Of a stretch of DNA of 59,826 nucleotides, positions 9,101 through 17,303 are shown one piece after another. How positions within the stretch are numbered: position 1 is the first letter of the stretch; every line of letters begins with the position of its first letter. A program made the position numbers and the translations under genes. Source of the DNA: CAZPDM01 sp964585305 (GTDB lineage: Bacteria > Planctomycetota > Uabimicrobiia > Uabimicrobiales > JABWCH01); the NCBI GenBank assembly GCA_964585305.1, contig CAZPDM010000018.1, positions 1 to 59,826 on the forward strand, read 5' to 3'. The notes below the pieces were generated by a model. The model made no database searches. It saw nothing but the letters and a program-made list of their open reading frames with translations, and had not been told where the DNA came from.

Positions 9101-9888
9101 GTTTTATCTTGAGGCATACTCAAATTTTGTTTAGCAATTCTTAATGCAGCAACAAATCCCATAGGATCTTGATAGCGTTGGTCGGGATCTTTTGATAATG
9201 TTTTATTTAAAATTTCTTTTACAGGATTAGGCAAACTTTGAAGATCATAGTTAGATGGAGTAATATATTTTTTTATATCTGGAGTATCTGAAATAGGCAA
9301 TTTTCCTGTAATCATTTTATAATAAATTACACCTAAAGCATAAATATCTGAACGAATATCAGATTTTTTTCCTTCAAATTGTTCCGGAGCAATATAATAT
9401 GCCTCGGTTGGCGGTAACATAAAATCTACCAGTTTTAGAATATCATTACCAATCATAATAATATTATTGGGCTTTAAATTTTTATGCCGCACATCAAAAT
9501 TATAAGCAGCCTGTAATCCTAATGCAATATTCATCATAATTTCAGTTGCAATAATAGGAGAGAAGGCACCTTCTTTAATACGATCTTCTAAACTTTCCCC
9601 TTTAATCCATTCTCTAATCATAAAAGGACGCGGTTGATAATCTACTTGAAAAATTTTAGCAACATAAGGATGTTCAATTTGTTTAGCAGCTTCGGATTCT
9701 GTTAATATTTTCTTTATAAATTTAGGATTTATTGTTAATAAACTTTCAAAATATTTTAGAACGCACCTACCATAAACTGGATGTTGAATTAAATATAGAG
9801 TGCCAAGATTGCTTTTCCCAAGTTCACGTTTTATCTTACATCCTTTAAGATTTTTTTCCAACCATCGAATATCTTTTTCATTAGCCAT
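6187..9888 (-). CDS. Tandem pseudokinase-kinase protein with zinc-ribbon tail
   Basis: A 1233-residue protein (numbered from the ATG at 9888, chosen because AAAGAG lies six bases upstream; an ATG at 9903 lacks one). Residues about 20-255 form a Hanks-type kinase domain with the N-lobe lysine (VLKYF, K45). The catalytic loop reads HKNLKPNN, so the HRD aspartate is Asn137, DFG is DFM at 155-157, and the activation segment is very short; it is probably a pseudokinase. An acidic, low-complexity linker covers about 270-620. A second kinase domain spans about 700-1110 with K770, HRDIKPQN (876-883) and DFG (896-898), so it should be active. Its APE is at 1012-1014, leaving an activation segment of nearly 120 residues filled by a charged, probably coiled-coil insert. 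The tail has CPNC at 1200-1203 and CPNC at 1220-1223, a zinc ribbon. No membrane segment is seen, so it is likely cytoplasmic. Confidence 0.88.
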   Translation of the reverse strand: MANEKDIRWLEKNLKGCKIKRELGKSNLGTLYLIQHPVYGRCVLKYFESLLTINPKFIKKILTESEAAKQIEHPYVAKIFQVDYQPRPFMIREWIKGESLEDRIKEGAFSPIIATEIMMNIALGLQAAYNFDVRHKNLKPNNIIMIGNDILKLVDFMLPPTEAYYIAPEQFEGKKSDIRSDIYALGVIYYKMITGKLPISDTPDIKKYITPSNYDLQSLPNPVKEILNKTLSKDPDQRYQDPMGFVAALRIAKQNLSMPQDKTSQSNLELQKLDELLKSPTKPTNLSKACLTTTSMVLLDKDSVAAKMKNSNEITMEIPEDSETLAAGVTNTPANFFPPEITEDTGTSSQLVEHPEGIDAEFDIAKIDIVDEVTEIAPDYQHLPAELPEFLQRALLLATDVRSLKQDNTVLSALTITFPSVYKGLVLDYLQTVLRRECWVFKETENSEKTFLSVDLELAKTLRYFNYFEDKIQNALARLPNFSTANKSMITCVQENIQEQIEEPEQHQNISKNAGVYTVFDTLMDIQEEAMERLEPEDSSSKNKTEKFKLNDQATQKFDLKDQSLTPEQNTSENNQDAATDQEKVGKKKVYIPEKTQLYDVEDMKVGMADSGLENELEDNEAEGIEYNKNIPLEINFQNPCQTRAWFKLVKEHGWEQGKHFQLESQKNSSLKNIRFMINLLALQDYERKRSGVSKVKEFFQGDYEISRFDHGGMAAVLKLTTKDETIIFLRPENYWARTKFKPYLCVRQGADGKECVYAQVPKGTEFVVKVAFEGREESLIYESRLLSNLAQEPEANKNVIGMVQQGSFLATADDNSSGQEERVGYYLMLEYASLGNMEQFSHRFPQNRLTPSISLYIVYSMLQTLHRLKSKGIVHRDIKPQNILIDGEGIPKLSDFGLAITIDQAGNQLNEERRRLLRLVDTEFLSISNRREQSQVQLKKLRERIKQINLTAEDKKFEEISVQINDFYRRINSLMEQEKTRAEGLKERYRPMSAEEIALKGEFAGSIYYAAPEQFSPSKLLTCQCDIYQLGAVFYNMLTGKPPVKGKNIAEVMGQIVMGHRPHVCDILGNTPLLETLDELAYQMMEHDPEQRLTPEKCQETMESIFLNYAEEIISDPSFTSPTKFKNDKELKIWQEKIEYANKIHKKMLPEIQKIIQQLQEKKKIVPNKEESININTLEVIYLWRPKEITPQQRFRFRCPNCTQKLQLPPIKVGKNIRCPNCQQRLIAKYKD

Positions 9889-10260
9889 ATATATCTCTTT
9901 CATCCGATATATTCTTGTTATAAAACTAACAACTATTATACACTATTTACAGTAGTTTGTAAACTACTTTTATTTTGCTTTAGAAAACTAGATATTTATA
10001 GAATTTTAGACTTGGATAGTCCAAAAAAAATAGGCTTCAAATTCTCTTAAAAGAATCTACATTTTTTTGTTGCGAAAAAAAAGATACATGTTAAAATAAA
10101 CACGCCTTTTATCAAAGTAAAAATTTTCTCTATTGCGCCCAATTTTTTCTTTATAAAGTAATGCAAATTACTATAAAAAAAAGACTTGAAGCAAAACAGA
10201 AAAACGTAGATATTTAATTTAATAAACAACTTGGATGTTAATATATTTTATCAAAAACTA
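9889..10260. other. AT-rich divergent intergenic region
   Basis: This gap separates the tandem-kinase gene (minus) from the acyltransferase gene (plus). Apart from the kinase promoter and its palindrome I see only AT-rich sequence. I found no RNA gene, no convincing plus-strand promoter and no short gene with a ribosome-binding site. Confidence 0.5.
9935..9968 (-). promoter_or_regulatory. Sigma70-like promoter with overlapping palindrome
   Basis: Read on the minus strand, TTTACA (9963-9958) and TATAAT (9940-9935) are separated by 17 bases, and the -10 lies about 45 bases from the kinase start codon. A perfect inverted repeat, AGTAGTTT-GT-AAACTACT (9951-9968), covers the -35 box. That is the position of a repressor or activator operator. 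The elements are seen directly; regulation is inferred. Confidence 0.6.
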
Positions 10261-11856
10261 ATGAAACCAGAACATAAAAAAATTGTTATAGAAGAAGTTA
10301 TTCGTAGAATAATTGCTGATAAAATTTCTACCGCCAACTCATATCCTTTGGAAAATATTGTAAATGATACAATCTACCACGAACGAAAACGTTTAGACAG
10401 CACTCGTGCCAACAGAAAGACAAATCTATCTATTCAATATTGGAAACGAATGAATAAACGCATGCACGAATCACCTACTCTAGAACAAAAAAAGGAATTG
10501 ATTGCGGAAATATCTAGGAACTTCGTTGGTGAAATTATAGGAAATTTTAATCCACAGGTCTATAACTTTAGTACAAAAGCATTGCCTATTTTATTAAGCT
10601 TATTTTTAAACGCTATATCCCCACGAATATTTTCTTCACATTTTCCCCATCTTCCTAATTTAGACGATCGACTAATTATATGTGGAGAAGTTGATCTCAT
10701 CCGTTCACTTTCTAATCTTGGAACAATTATTTTAGTACCAACACATGCCAGTCATTTAGATTCTATTGTTGTTGGCTGGGCATTACATAAAATAGGACTC
10801 CCTCCATTTATTTATGGAGCTGCTATCAATTTATTTAGGAAATGGCCTTTTGGTTACTTTATAAGTAATCTTGGTGCGTACCGAGTTGATCGACAAAAGA
10901 CCGCCTCTTTATATAAAGATGTCTTAAAAGAATATACTACATGCACTTTAGAAATGGGATATAATAATTTATTTTTCCCTGGAGGAACACGCTGTCGATC
11001 AGGAGAAATTGAACCTCATATAAAACTAGGATTATTAGGGACAGGATTACGAGCGTATATAAATAATATAAATAATAATAAATCAAAACCCAACATATAT
11101 GTTATTCCTTGTACAATTTCTTATCAACTAGTTCTAGAAGCAGAATCCCTTATCCAAGAACAACTAAAAGCCATTGGCAAATCTGAATACATTTTAGAAG
11201 ATGATGAATTTTCTCGTTTAGTACGTTTTATTAACTTTCTTACAGGAGTTTTAAGACTTGATTCACGTATTTACATTCGCTTTTGTCCAGCAATGGATGT
11301 TTTTGGAAATCTTGTAAATTTGCAAGGACTTTCTTATGATAAACGTGGTCGCGTAGTTGATATAACCCGCTATATCTCATCTGGAAACAAAATCTCTCCC
11401 GAACCACAAAGAGATATGCAATATACTCGAGAATTAGGTGAAGAAATCTGCAAAAGCTATCTAAAAAATAATGTAATTATGAGTACTCATTTAGTAGCTT
11501 TTGTCATCCATGAGTTATTAGAAAAGCATAATCCTGAAAAAAATTTATATACCCTTTTGCGTACAGGGGGTAAAGAAGAACAAATTTCTCTTTCAGAAAT
11601 CTACAAAACTATTGAACGGATTTTAGCAAAGCTCAAAAAATTAGAAAATCAAGGAGGAATTTGTTTAGACGATCAAATGAAAACGATGAGTGTAGATAAA
11701 ATTTTTGATGAAGCACTTCATCATTTTCAAATCTATCATAGTAAAAATTTACTCGAACGAGTAGGTGATTGGGTAAAACCTGCAGATCGCAGTTTACTAT
11801 ACTATTATCACAATCGTTTGAAACACTATAGTTTGGAAAAGGAAATCAAGGGATAA
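10261..11856 (+). CDS. PlsB-like glycerol-3-phosphate / lysophospholipid acyltransferase
   Basis: A 531-residue acyltransferase of the LPLAT superfamily. Motif I HASHLD (the catalytic HxxxxD) is near residue 162, motif II GAYRVDR near 205 and motif III FFPGGTRCRSG near 239. Size and the long C-terminal extension resemble PlsB (glycerol-3-phosphate acyltransferase) more than PlsC. In motif III the usual FPEG/FVEG glutamate is replaced by Gly, which is unusual. The gene is directly followed, two bases after its stop, by gpsA, which makes glycerol 3-phosphate; this supports an acylation role at the inner membrane. Start is uncertain: ATG 10261 and TTG 10231 both lack a Shine-Dalgarno sequence. 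Confidence 0.78.
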   Translation: MKPEHKKIVIEEVIRRIIADKISTANSYPLENIVNDTIYHERKRLDSTRANRKTNLSIQYWKRMNKRMHESPTLEQKKELIAEISRNFVGEIIGNFNPQVYNFSTKALPILLSLFLNAISPRIFSSHFPHLPNLDDRLIICGEVDLIRSLSNLGTIILVPTHASHLDSIVVGWALHKIGLPPFIYGAAINLFRKWPFGYFISNLGAYRVDRQKTASLYKDVLKEYTTCTLEMGYNNLFFPGGTRCRSGEIEPHIKLGLLGTGLRAYINNINNNKSKPNIYVIPCTISYQLVLEAESLIQEQLKAIGKSEYILEDDEFSRLVRFINFLTGVLRLDSRIYIRFCPAMDVFGNLVNLQGLSYDKRGRVVDITRYISSGNKISPEPQRDMQYTRELGEEICKSYLKNNVIMSTHLVAFVIHELLEKHNPEKNLYTLLRTGGKEEQISLSEIYKTIERILAKLKKLENQGGICLDDQMKTMSVDKIFDEALHHFQIYHSKNLLERVGDWVKPADRSLLYYYHNRLKHYSLEKEIKG

Positions 11857-11858
11857 TT

Positions 11859-12887
11859 ATGCAAGGCTATGATAGTATTGGTGTGGTAGGAGCAGGAAGT
11901 TGGGGAACTACAATTTCTCATCTTTTAGGAAAACATGGGCAAAGAGTCCTATTATGGACAAAAGAATCAGATATTATTGAAGATATTCGACAAAATCATC
12001 GTAATAGCAAATATACTTATGATTTTCCACTGTCTGAAAAGATTTTTCCTACTTCTGATTTAGAACAAATTGCCAAACGCTGTGAAATTATATTTGTTGC
12101 TGTTTCTTCACAAAATTTTCGAGAAACTGTTTATCAATTAGGAAACTTTGTTCATGGCGATCAAATTTTAATTTGCGGCGGACAGGGATTAGAAGCTAAC
12201 ACTCATTCCTTGATGAGTCAGATATTACGAGAAGAAACCTGCGTGAAAAAAATTGGAGTATTTTCTGGTCCAAATTTATTTCAAGAAATTTTAAAAGGTA
12301 GCCCAAGTGCAGGTGTCATTGCCAGTAATTATCATGAAGTAATTCGTAAAAGCATTCAAATTTTTTCTACACCTGATTTTAAATTATATGGAAGTGAAGA
12401 TGTTCCAGGAGTAGAATTAAGTGGAATTATTAAAAATGTCATTGCAATAGCAGCTGGGATTTCTGATGGAATTTTTTTTGGAAATAACACAAAAGCACTC
12501 ATTATCACCAGAGGCATTTCAGAAATGGCACGCATTGGTTTAAAATTTGGAGCAAAGCCAATTACATTTACAGGTTTAGCAGGTATTGGAGATCTTATTG
12601 TTACATGCTCAAGCAAACTTTCTCATAATTACCGTGTAGGATATTATCTTGCACAAGGACAAAGTTTATCTCAAATTCTGAAAGAAATGGGCAGTACTGC
12701 CGAAGGTATAGAAACATCCAAAGTGTTGCATGAATTTGCGGATAAATTCAAGATTTCCCTTCCAATTATTGAAGGGGTATATCAAATAATATATCAAAAC
12801 CGCGTTATTTCTGATGTTGTTGCAGAGCTAATGGCAAGAATGTCTCAATTTGAATTTGACCCAACATTATCTACAGAATTAAGTTAA
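11859..12887 (+). CDS. gpsA: NAD(P)-dependent glycerol-3-phosphate dehydrogenase
   Basis: A 342-residue cytoplasmic enzyme that interconverts dihydroxyacetone phosphate and sn-glycerol 3-phosphate, the entry to phospholipid synthesis. The N-terminal Rossmann motif is GAGSWGTTIS (residues 10-19). FSGPN and the substrate-site stretch KNVIAIAAGISDG follow, then LAGIGDLIVTCSS and SHNYRVG, all diagnostic for GpsA. Length is normal for the family. AAGGGA before the ATG is part of the preceding gene's last codons, so the two genes are probably translationally coupled. The supply of glycerol 3-phosphate next to a PlsB-like acyltransferase makes biochemical sense. Confidence 0.96.
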   Translation: MQGYDSIGVVGAGSWGTTISHLLGKHGQRVLLWTKESDIIEDIRQNHRNSKYTYDFPLSEKIFPTSDLEQIAKRCEIIFVAVSSQNFRETVYQLGNFVHGDQILICGGQGLEANTHSLMSQILREETCVKKIGVFSGPNLFQEILKGSPSAGVIASNYHEVIRKSIQIFSTPDFKLYGSEDVPGVELSGIIKNVIAIAAGISDGIFFGNNTKALIITRGISEMARIGLKFGAKPITFTGLAGIGDLIVTCSSKLSHNYRVGYYLAQGQSLSQILKEMGSTAEGIETSKVLHEFADKFKISLPIIEGVYQIIYQNRVISDVVAELMARMSQFEFDPTLSTELS

Positions 12888-12926
12888 AACTTTTTTTGAT
12901 AAAATTTATTCTCTTGGAGAAGATAA

Positions 12927-14405
12927 ATGGCAACTAAAGAAATTACTTCGCAAAAAGAAGATTATGCGAAGTGGTACACAGATGTAATTGAAGCCGCAGA
13001 AATTGCGGATTACGCACCAGTAAAAGGGTGCATGGTTATCCGGCCTTATGGTTATGCAATATGGGAAAATATTCAACATAATTTAGATGCTAAGATAAAA
13101 GAAACTGGCCATCAAAATGCTTATTTCCCTCTATTTATTCCTAAATCTTTTTTAAGCAAAGAAGCAAGCCACGTAGAAGGATTTGCTAAAGAATGTGCAG
13201 TTGTTACGCATTCACGATTAAAATCGGTAACAAATCAAAGTGGAAAAACAGAAATTGTTGTAGATCCAGAATCTAAACTTGAAGAAGAATTGATAGTTCG
13301 TCCCACCTCTGAAACTATTATCAATGCGATGTTTGCTAAATGGGTACAATCTTGGCGTGATTTGCCATTGTTGATTAATCAATGGGCAAATGTTGTACGT
13401 TGGGAAATGCGTACACGATTATTTTTACGTACTGCAGAATTTCTTTGGCAAGAAGGGCATACTGCACATGCCACAAAGCAAGAAGCTGAAGAAGAAGCTC
13501 GTAAAATGCTTAACGTTTATCGCGATTTTGTTGAAGGTTATATGGCCGTACCAGTTATTACAGGAGAAAAGACTCCAACTGAACGTTTTGCCGGAGCAGA
13601 TACAACCTATACTATTGAAGCTATGATGCAAGACAGAAAAGCCCTACAAGCAGGGACTTCCCATAATCTTGGACAAAATTTTGCTAAAGCCTTTAATACT
13701 CAATTCCAGGACAAAGAAGGAAGCATGTCTTATGTTTGGCAAACAAGCTGGGGTGTATCCACACGCTTAGTTGGTGCCTTGATCATGACTCATGGAGATG
13801 ATAAAGGTGTTGTTTTACCTCCTAAATTAGCTTCTATTCCTATTGTAATTGTTCCAATCTATCGTACAGATGAGGAACGTTCTCAGTTATGCCAAGCAGC
13901 ATATACTTTACAAAAACGTATTGGTGTAAAAGTTTATGTAGATGATCGTGATCAAATGAAACCCGGACGCAAATTTTTTGAATGGGAAAAGAAAGGTGTT
14001 CCATTACGTTTAGAACTTGGTCCACGCGATTTAGCCCAAAATCAAATTGTTTGTGTCAATCGTGTTACTGGTGAAAAGAAAAATTTAGGAATTGAAGAAT
14101 TCTGCCAAAACTATCAACAAATGCTTGATCAAATTCAACAACAAATTTTCCAAAAAGCCTGCGATTATAGAAAGCAATATAGTTTTTGGCTGGATGATTA
14201 CTCAGAATTTAAAAATAAAATTGAAGAACCTGGTGGTTTCTTTTACGTACATTGGTGTGGAAATAGCGATTGCGAAGCTAAAATTAAAGAAGAAACAAAA
14301 GCCACAATCCGATGTATCCCTCTGGATGCTAAGGAAGAAGAAGGAAAATGCATCTATTGTCAAAAAACCAGTCATAAACGTGTAATCATAGCAAGAGCTT
14401 ATTAA
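12927..14405 (+). CDS. proS: Prolyl-tRNA synthetase, short archaeal/eukaryotic-like type
   Basis: A 492-residue class II aminoacyl-tRNA synthetase charging tRNA-Pro. Motif 2 is seen around RWEMRTRLFLRTAEFLWQEG. The anticodon-binding domain follows (PIVIVPIYR, then KVYVDDRD), and a C-terminal zinc-binding-like domain has Cys residues near CGNSDCEAK and CIYCQK. The short form without the bacterial INS editing domain, beginning with DYAKWYTDVI, is the archaeal/eukaryotic-like ProRS found in scattered bacterial groups. GGAG about nine bases before the ATG supports the start. The gene lies 39 bases after gpsA and ends at a strong terminator. Confidence 0.95.
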   Translation: MATKEITSQKEDYAKWYTDVIEAAEIADYAPVKGCMVIRPYGYAIWENIQHNLDAKIKETGHQNAYFPLFIPKSFLSKEASHVEGFAKECAVVTHSRLKSVTNQSGKTEIVVDPESKLEEELIVRPTSETIINAMFAKWVQSWRDLPLLINQWANVVRWEMRTRLFLRTAEFLWQEGHTAHATKQEAEEEARKMLNVYRDFVEGYMAVPVITGEKTPTERFAGADTTYTIEAMMQDRKALQAGTSHNLGQNFAKAFNTQFQDKEGSMSYVWQTSWGVSTRLVGALIMTHGDDKGVVLPPKLASIPIVIVPIYRTDEERSQLCQAAYTLQKRIGVKVYVDDRDQMKPGRKFFEWEKKGVPLRLELGPRDLAQNQIVCVNRVTGEKKNLGIEEFCQNYQQMLDQIQQQIFQKACDYRKQYSFWLDDYSEFKNKIEEPGGFFYVHWCGNSDCEAKIKEETKATIRCIPLDAKEEEGKCIYCQKTSHKRVIIARAY

Positions 14406-14410
14406 CACTA

Positions 14411-14454
14411 AAATTGTGGCATATCGTATAAACGATATGCCACAATTTTTTTTT
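14411..14454. terminator. Strong bidirectional terminator
   Basis: A 17-bp perfect stem (AAATTGTGGCATATCGT and its complement) with a 4-base loop and a T run. It ends the acyltransferase-gpsA-proS unit. The A-rich left flank lets it also serve the converging minus-strand PLP enzyme gene. Confidence 0.93.
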
Positions 14455-14495
14455 GATTATAATTTTCGCTATAAAAAGCGATTTTCAACTATCTC

Positions 14496-15968
14496 TTAAT
14501 TTTGATATTCTTTAATCACACCAGTGCGTTCATTGAATTCTTCGATCTTGTGATCCCATTCTTCAACTTGACTATATTGGCGTTTCCAATAGTTGAGATC
14601 GTACCATTGAGCATCAAGTTCTTCAACAGTTTTATTTTGTTGCTCTACCCAAGTAAAGTATTTTAAATTATGGACACGTTTCTTGTCATAATAACCTAAC
14701 TCAATCATCTGATCAATCCCAATATCCATAAGATGTCCATCATAATCTCGAATCGCAAGGCGTTGTGTATATTCTCCATGATGTTGACATTCTTCTGCTA
14801 AACGAGATTGATACATTTCCATAGAGTCTGTTGCCACTGTAAAAATCACATCGTCTTCTGTCATTTCATAATATTTCGCCAATTTAATACTACCCATTAA
14901 GTTAGCAATACCAGAAATACCAAGTAGATGAAGTTTTGCAACTAATTCAGCAGGTACACCTTGAGAAATCAAGTACTCTTTGCCTTCTGCTTCATTAAAT
15001 AAACGCATAAGACGTATATTGATTTCATCGTCTAACCCTGCCATAACATCCATATTACGAATGTTCATTATCCATGGCACATGTTTATCGCCAATACCTT
15101 CAATACGATGCGCACCATAACCATTGTAAAGTAGTGTAGGGCATTGTAATGCTTCACCAGCACACACTTTCATATTAGGATATTGTTCTCGCAAATATTC
15201 TGCGCATCCCAGTGTTCCAGCCGAGCCTTGAGTTAAAAAAATTCCACTAAAACGAGCATTCGGAGCTTTTAAACTTTTAAAAACGTCCTGCATTATCGGG
15301 CCGGTAACAGCATAATGCCACATTGGGTTTCCAATTTCAGCAAATTGATTCAATGTAACAATTGCATCACCACGTTCTCGTTCAAGCTCTTTAGTCTTGT
15401 CATAAATTTCTTTTACATTACTTTCGCAACCATGTGTAGCGAAAATCTCTGAGCCAACTTTATTCAGCCAATCAAAACGTTCTTTAGACATTTGCTCTGG
15501 TAGAACAGCAATTGAAGCACAGCCTAATAGATAAGAATTATAGGCACCACCACGGCAATAGTTGCCAGTAGAAGGCCAAAGTGCTTTTTGTGTAGTTGGA
15601 TCGAATTTTCCACTAATCAATCGTTCTACTAATGGGCCAAATGTTGCTCCAACTTTATGAGCACCAGTTGGAAAAAATTTCCCAAGAAGCATAACAATTC
15701 TAGCTTTTGTACCAGTTAATTGGGATGGAAATTCTATATAATTAGGACTCCCAAATCCTCCACCATGCGCAACAGGCTCATTATTCCATGTAATACGGAA
15801 AAGATTAAGGGAATTTAAATCCCATAAACCAATATTTTTGAGCTTATCTTTAATTTTAGCAGGAATCAAATCGGGATTACGCATTTGTTTATAAGTTGGG
15901 ATAATAATATGGCGTTCCCGACAACGTTGAATAGTATTTTCTAAAACTTTTTTTGGATCTCTTGTCAT
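14496..15968 (-). CDS. PLP-dependent fold-type II enzyme (cysteine synthase/TrpB-like)
   Basis: A 490-residue pyridoxal-phosphate enzyme. The block FFPTGAHKVGAT supplies the likely PLP lysine. STGNYCRGGAYNSYLLGC resembles the substrate and phosphate loop of the cysteine synthase family, and LTQGSAGTLGCAEYL the glycine-rich PLP phosphate-binding region. The protein is much longer than CysK (about 310 residues), with extra N- and C-terminal parts, so it is probably not a plain O-acetylserine sulfhydrylase. The start at 15968 is preferred over an ATG at 15995 because AAGGT sits just upstream of it. There is no pathway partner nearby. The reaction is not assignable from sequence alone; a beta-replacement or beta-elimination on an amino acid is the family expectation. 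Confidence 0.75.
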   Translation of the reverse strand: MTRDPKKVLENTIQRCRERHIIIPTYKQMRNPDLIPAKIKDKLKNIGLWDLNSLNLFRITWNNEPVAHGGGFGSPNYIEFPSQLTGTKARIVMLLGKFFPTGAHKVGATFGPLVERLISGKFDPTTQKALWPSTGNYCRGGAYNSYLLGCASIAVLPEQMSKERFDWLNKVGSEIFATHGCESNVKEIYDKTKELERERGDAIVTLNQFAEIGNPMWHYAVTGPIMQDVFKSLKAPNARFSGIFLTQGSAGTLGCAEYLREQYPNMKVCAGEALQCPTLLYNGYGAHRIEGIGDKHVPWIMNIRNMDVMAGLDDEINIRLMRLFNEAEGKEYLISQGVPAELVAKLHLLGISGIANLMGSIKLAKYYEMTEDDVIFTVATDSMEMYQSRLAEECQHHGEYTQRLAIRDYDGHLMDIGIDQMIELGYYDKKRVHNLKYFTWVEQQNKTVEELDAQWYDLNYWKRQYSQVEEWDHKIEEFNERTGVIKEYQN

Positions 15969-16088
15969 TATTTTTTTACCTTGATAAACGTTCAAAAAAT
16001 AGCAGAATAGTCAACATAATGATAGTTCAATTTATATAGAAAAAGAAAAAAACATATTATTTTTTTAAGAAAAAAATTCTTAAATTGT

Positions 16089-17300
16089 TTAATCTGTTTT
16101 CTCTGTTTTTTTAATCTTTACAGATTTATTATTTTTTGTGGATTGATTCATTTTCTTCTCATATTTTTGAAAAATATCCAAAGAAGAATGTGCTTTATGA
16201 AGAGCATAATATAAAGAATTTGGGCTATTATTAAATTTATGGTATTCGTGCCACTTTTCTAGCTTTAAATTATGTAAATAACTACAGCCTAGATATGTTA
16301 GAAATAGAGTAATGAAGAATAATACTATTTGAATAAGAATTGACTGTAATTTTTGCAATGCCAATATTTTTCTTAATCGAATTGTAAAAATTTCTGTTTT
16401 TTTTGAAATTTTTTGAAAAGTGTTGATTAACCAAGCATATTTATATCTTTGTACATTAGTTGATGGCTCACAAAGAAAACAACGAAGAATTTCTGCCATC
16501 TCCTCTGCATTTTGAAAGCGAAAAGAAGGGTGTTTGGCTAATGACTTCAGTACCAAATCATTCAGTTTTCTTGGGATATTAGTATTTATCTGTTTGGGAG
16601 GCATAGGTTGAACATGCAAAATCTGATGAAAAAGTTGAGCAATTGTTTCCCCTTGAAAGGGAACCATTCCTGTAAGCATTTCATACAAACATATTCCTAA
16701 ACTATAAATATCACTACGACCATCTATATAAGGAATTCCTTGTATTTGCTCTGGACTCATATAATTTGGAGTTCCCAAAATAATTCCTGTAGTTGTCAGT
16801 TTTGCCATCCATTCTGGTCGTGCTAATCCAAAATCTGTTACCATAACAAGTTCATTCGTAACCATGATATTATTAGGCTTAATATCACGATGAATAACTC
16901 CATGTTGATGGGCATGATTTAAGGCTAAAGCGACTTGAAAAGCAATTTGAGTAGCTAGCCGAATTGAAATTTTATCCCGTTGTAATTTCAATATATTGGA
17001 TAGAGAAGTTCCAGCAATCAAAGGCATAACATAATAAGGAGTATTTTGATATTGACCGACTTCTAAAATAGGAATAATATTTCTATGAGAAAGTGCTTGA
17101 CAAGCATTGATTTCTACATGAAAACGAGTTACCGCAGCTAAATCCATACTTAAGTTAGGATTTAACAATTTTATAGCAACTAATTGTTGTGTAACAACAT
17201 CTTTTGCTTCTACAACAATTCCCATACCTCCTCGTCCAATTTCTTGGATAATTTCAAAATGATCAAGTAATTTGGGCCAGCTTTTTTCTAAATCAAGCAT
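16089..17300 (-). CDS. Membrane-anchored Ser/Thr protein kinase (PknB type)
   Basis: A 403-residue Hanks-type kinase. The glycine loop GRGGMG is at 22-27, the catalytic lysine at 44 (VAIK), HRDIKPNN from 137, DFG at 156-158 and SPE at 182-184, so the domain looks fully active. A single transmembrane helix lies at about 321-341, followed by a short Lys-rich tail of roughly 60 residues with no recognisable sensor domain. The kinase starts three bases after the stop of the FHA-DUF4388 gene, so the two are probably one operon, and the FHA protein is a natural phosphothreonine partner or substrate. That pairing is inferred from context. Confidence 0.93.
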   Translation of the reverse strand: MLDLEKSWPKLLDHFEIIQEIGRGGMGIVVEAKDVVTQQLVAIKLLNPNLSMDLAAVTRFHVEINACQALSHRNIIPILEVGQYQNTPYYVMPLIAGTSLSNILKLQRDKISIRLATQIAFQVALALNHAHQHGVIHRDIKPNNIMVTNELVMVTDFGLARPEWMAKLTTTGIILGTPNYMSPEQIQGIPYIDGRSDIYSLGICLYEMLTGMVPFQGETIAQLFHQILHVQPMPPKQINTNIPRKLNDLVLKSLAKHPSFRFQNAEEMAEILRCFLCEPSTNVQRYKYAWLINTFQKISKKTEIFTIRLRKILALQKLQSILIQIVLFFITLFLTYLGCSYLHNLKLEKWHEYHKFNNSPNSLYYALHKAHSSLDIFQKYEKKMNQSTKNNKSVKIKKTEKTD

Positions 17301-17303
17301 CTT

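Noticed and set aside
10047..10229. Minus-strand reading frame of about 60 codons in the kinase-acyltransferase gap
   Set aside because: It is Phe/Lys/Ile-rich AT-driven sequence with no ribosome-binding site or family resemblance.
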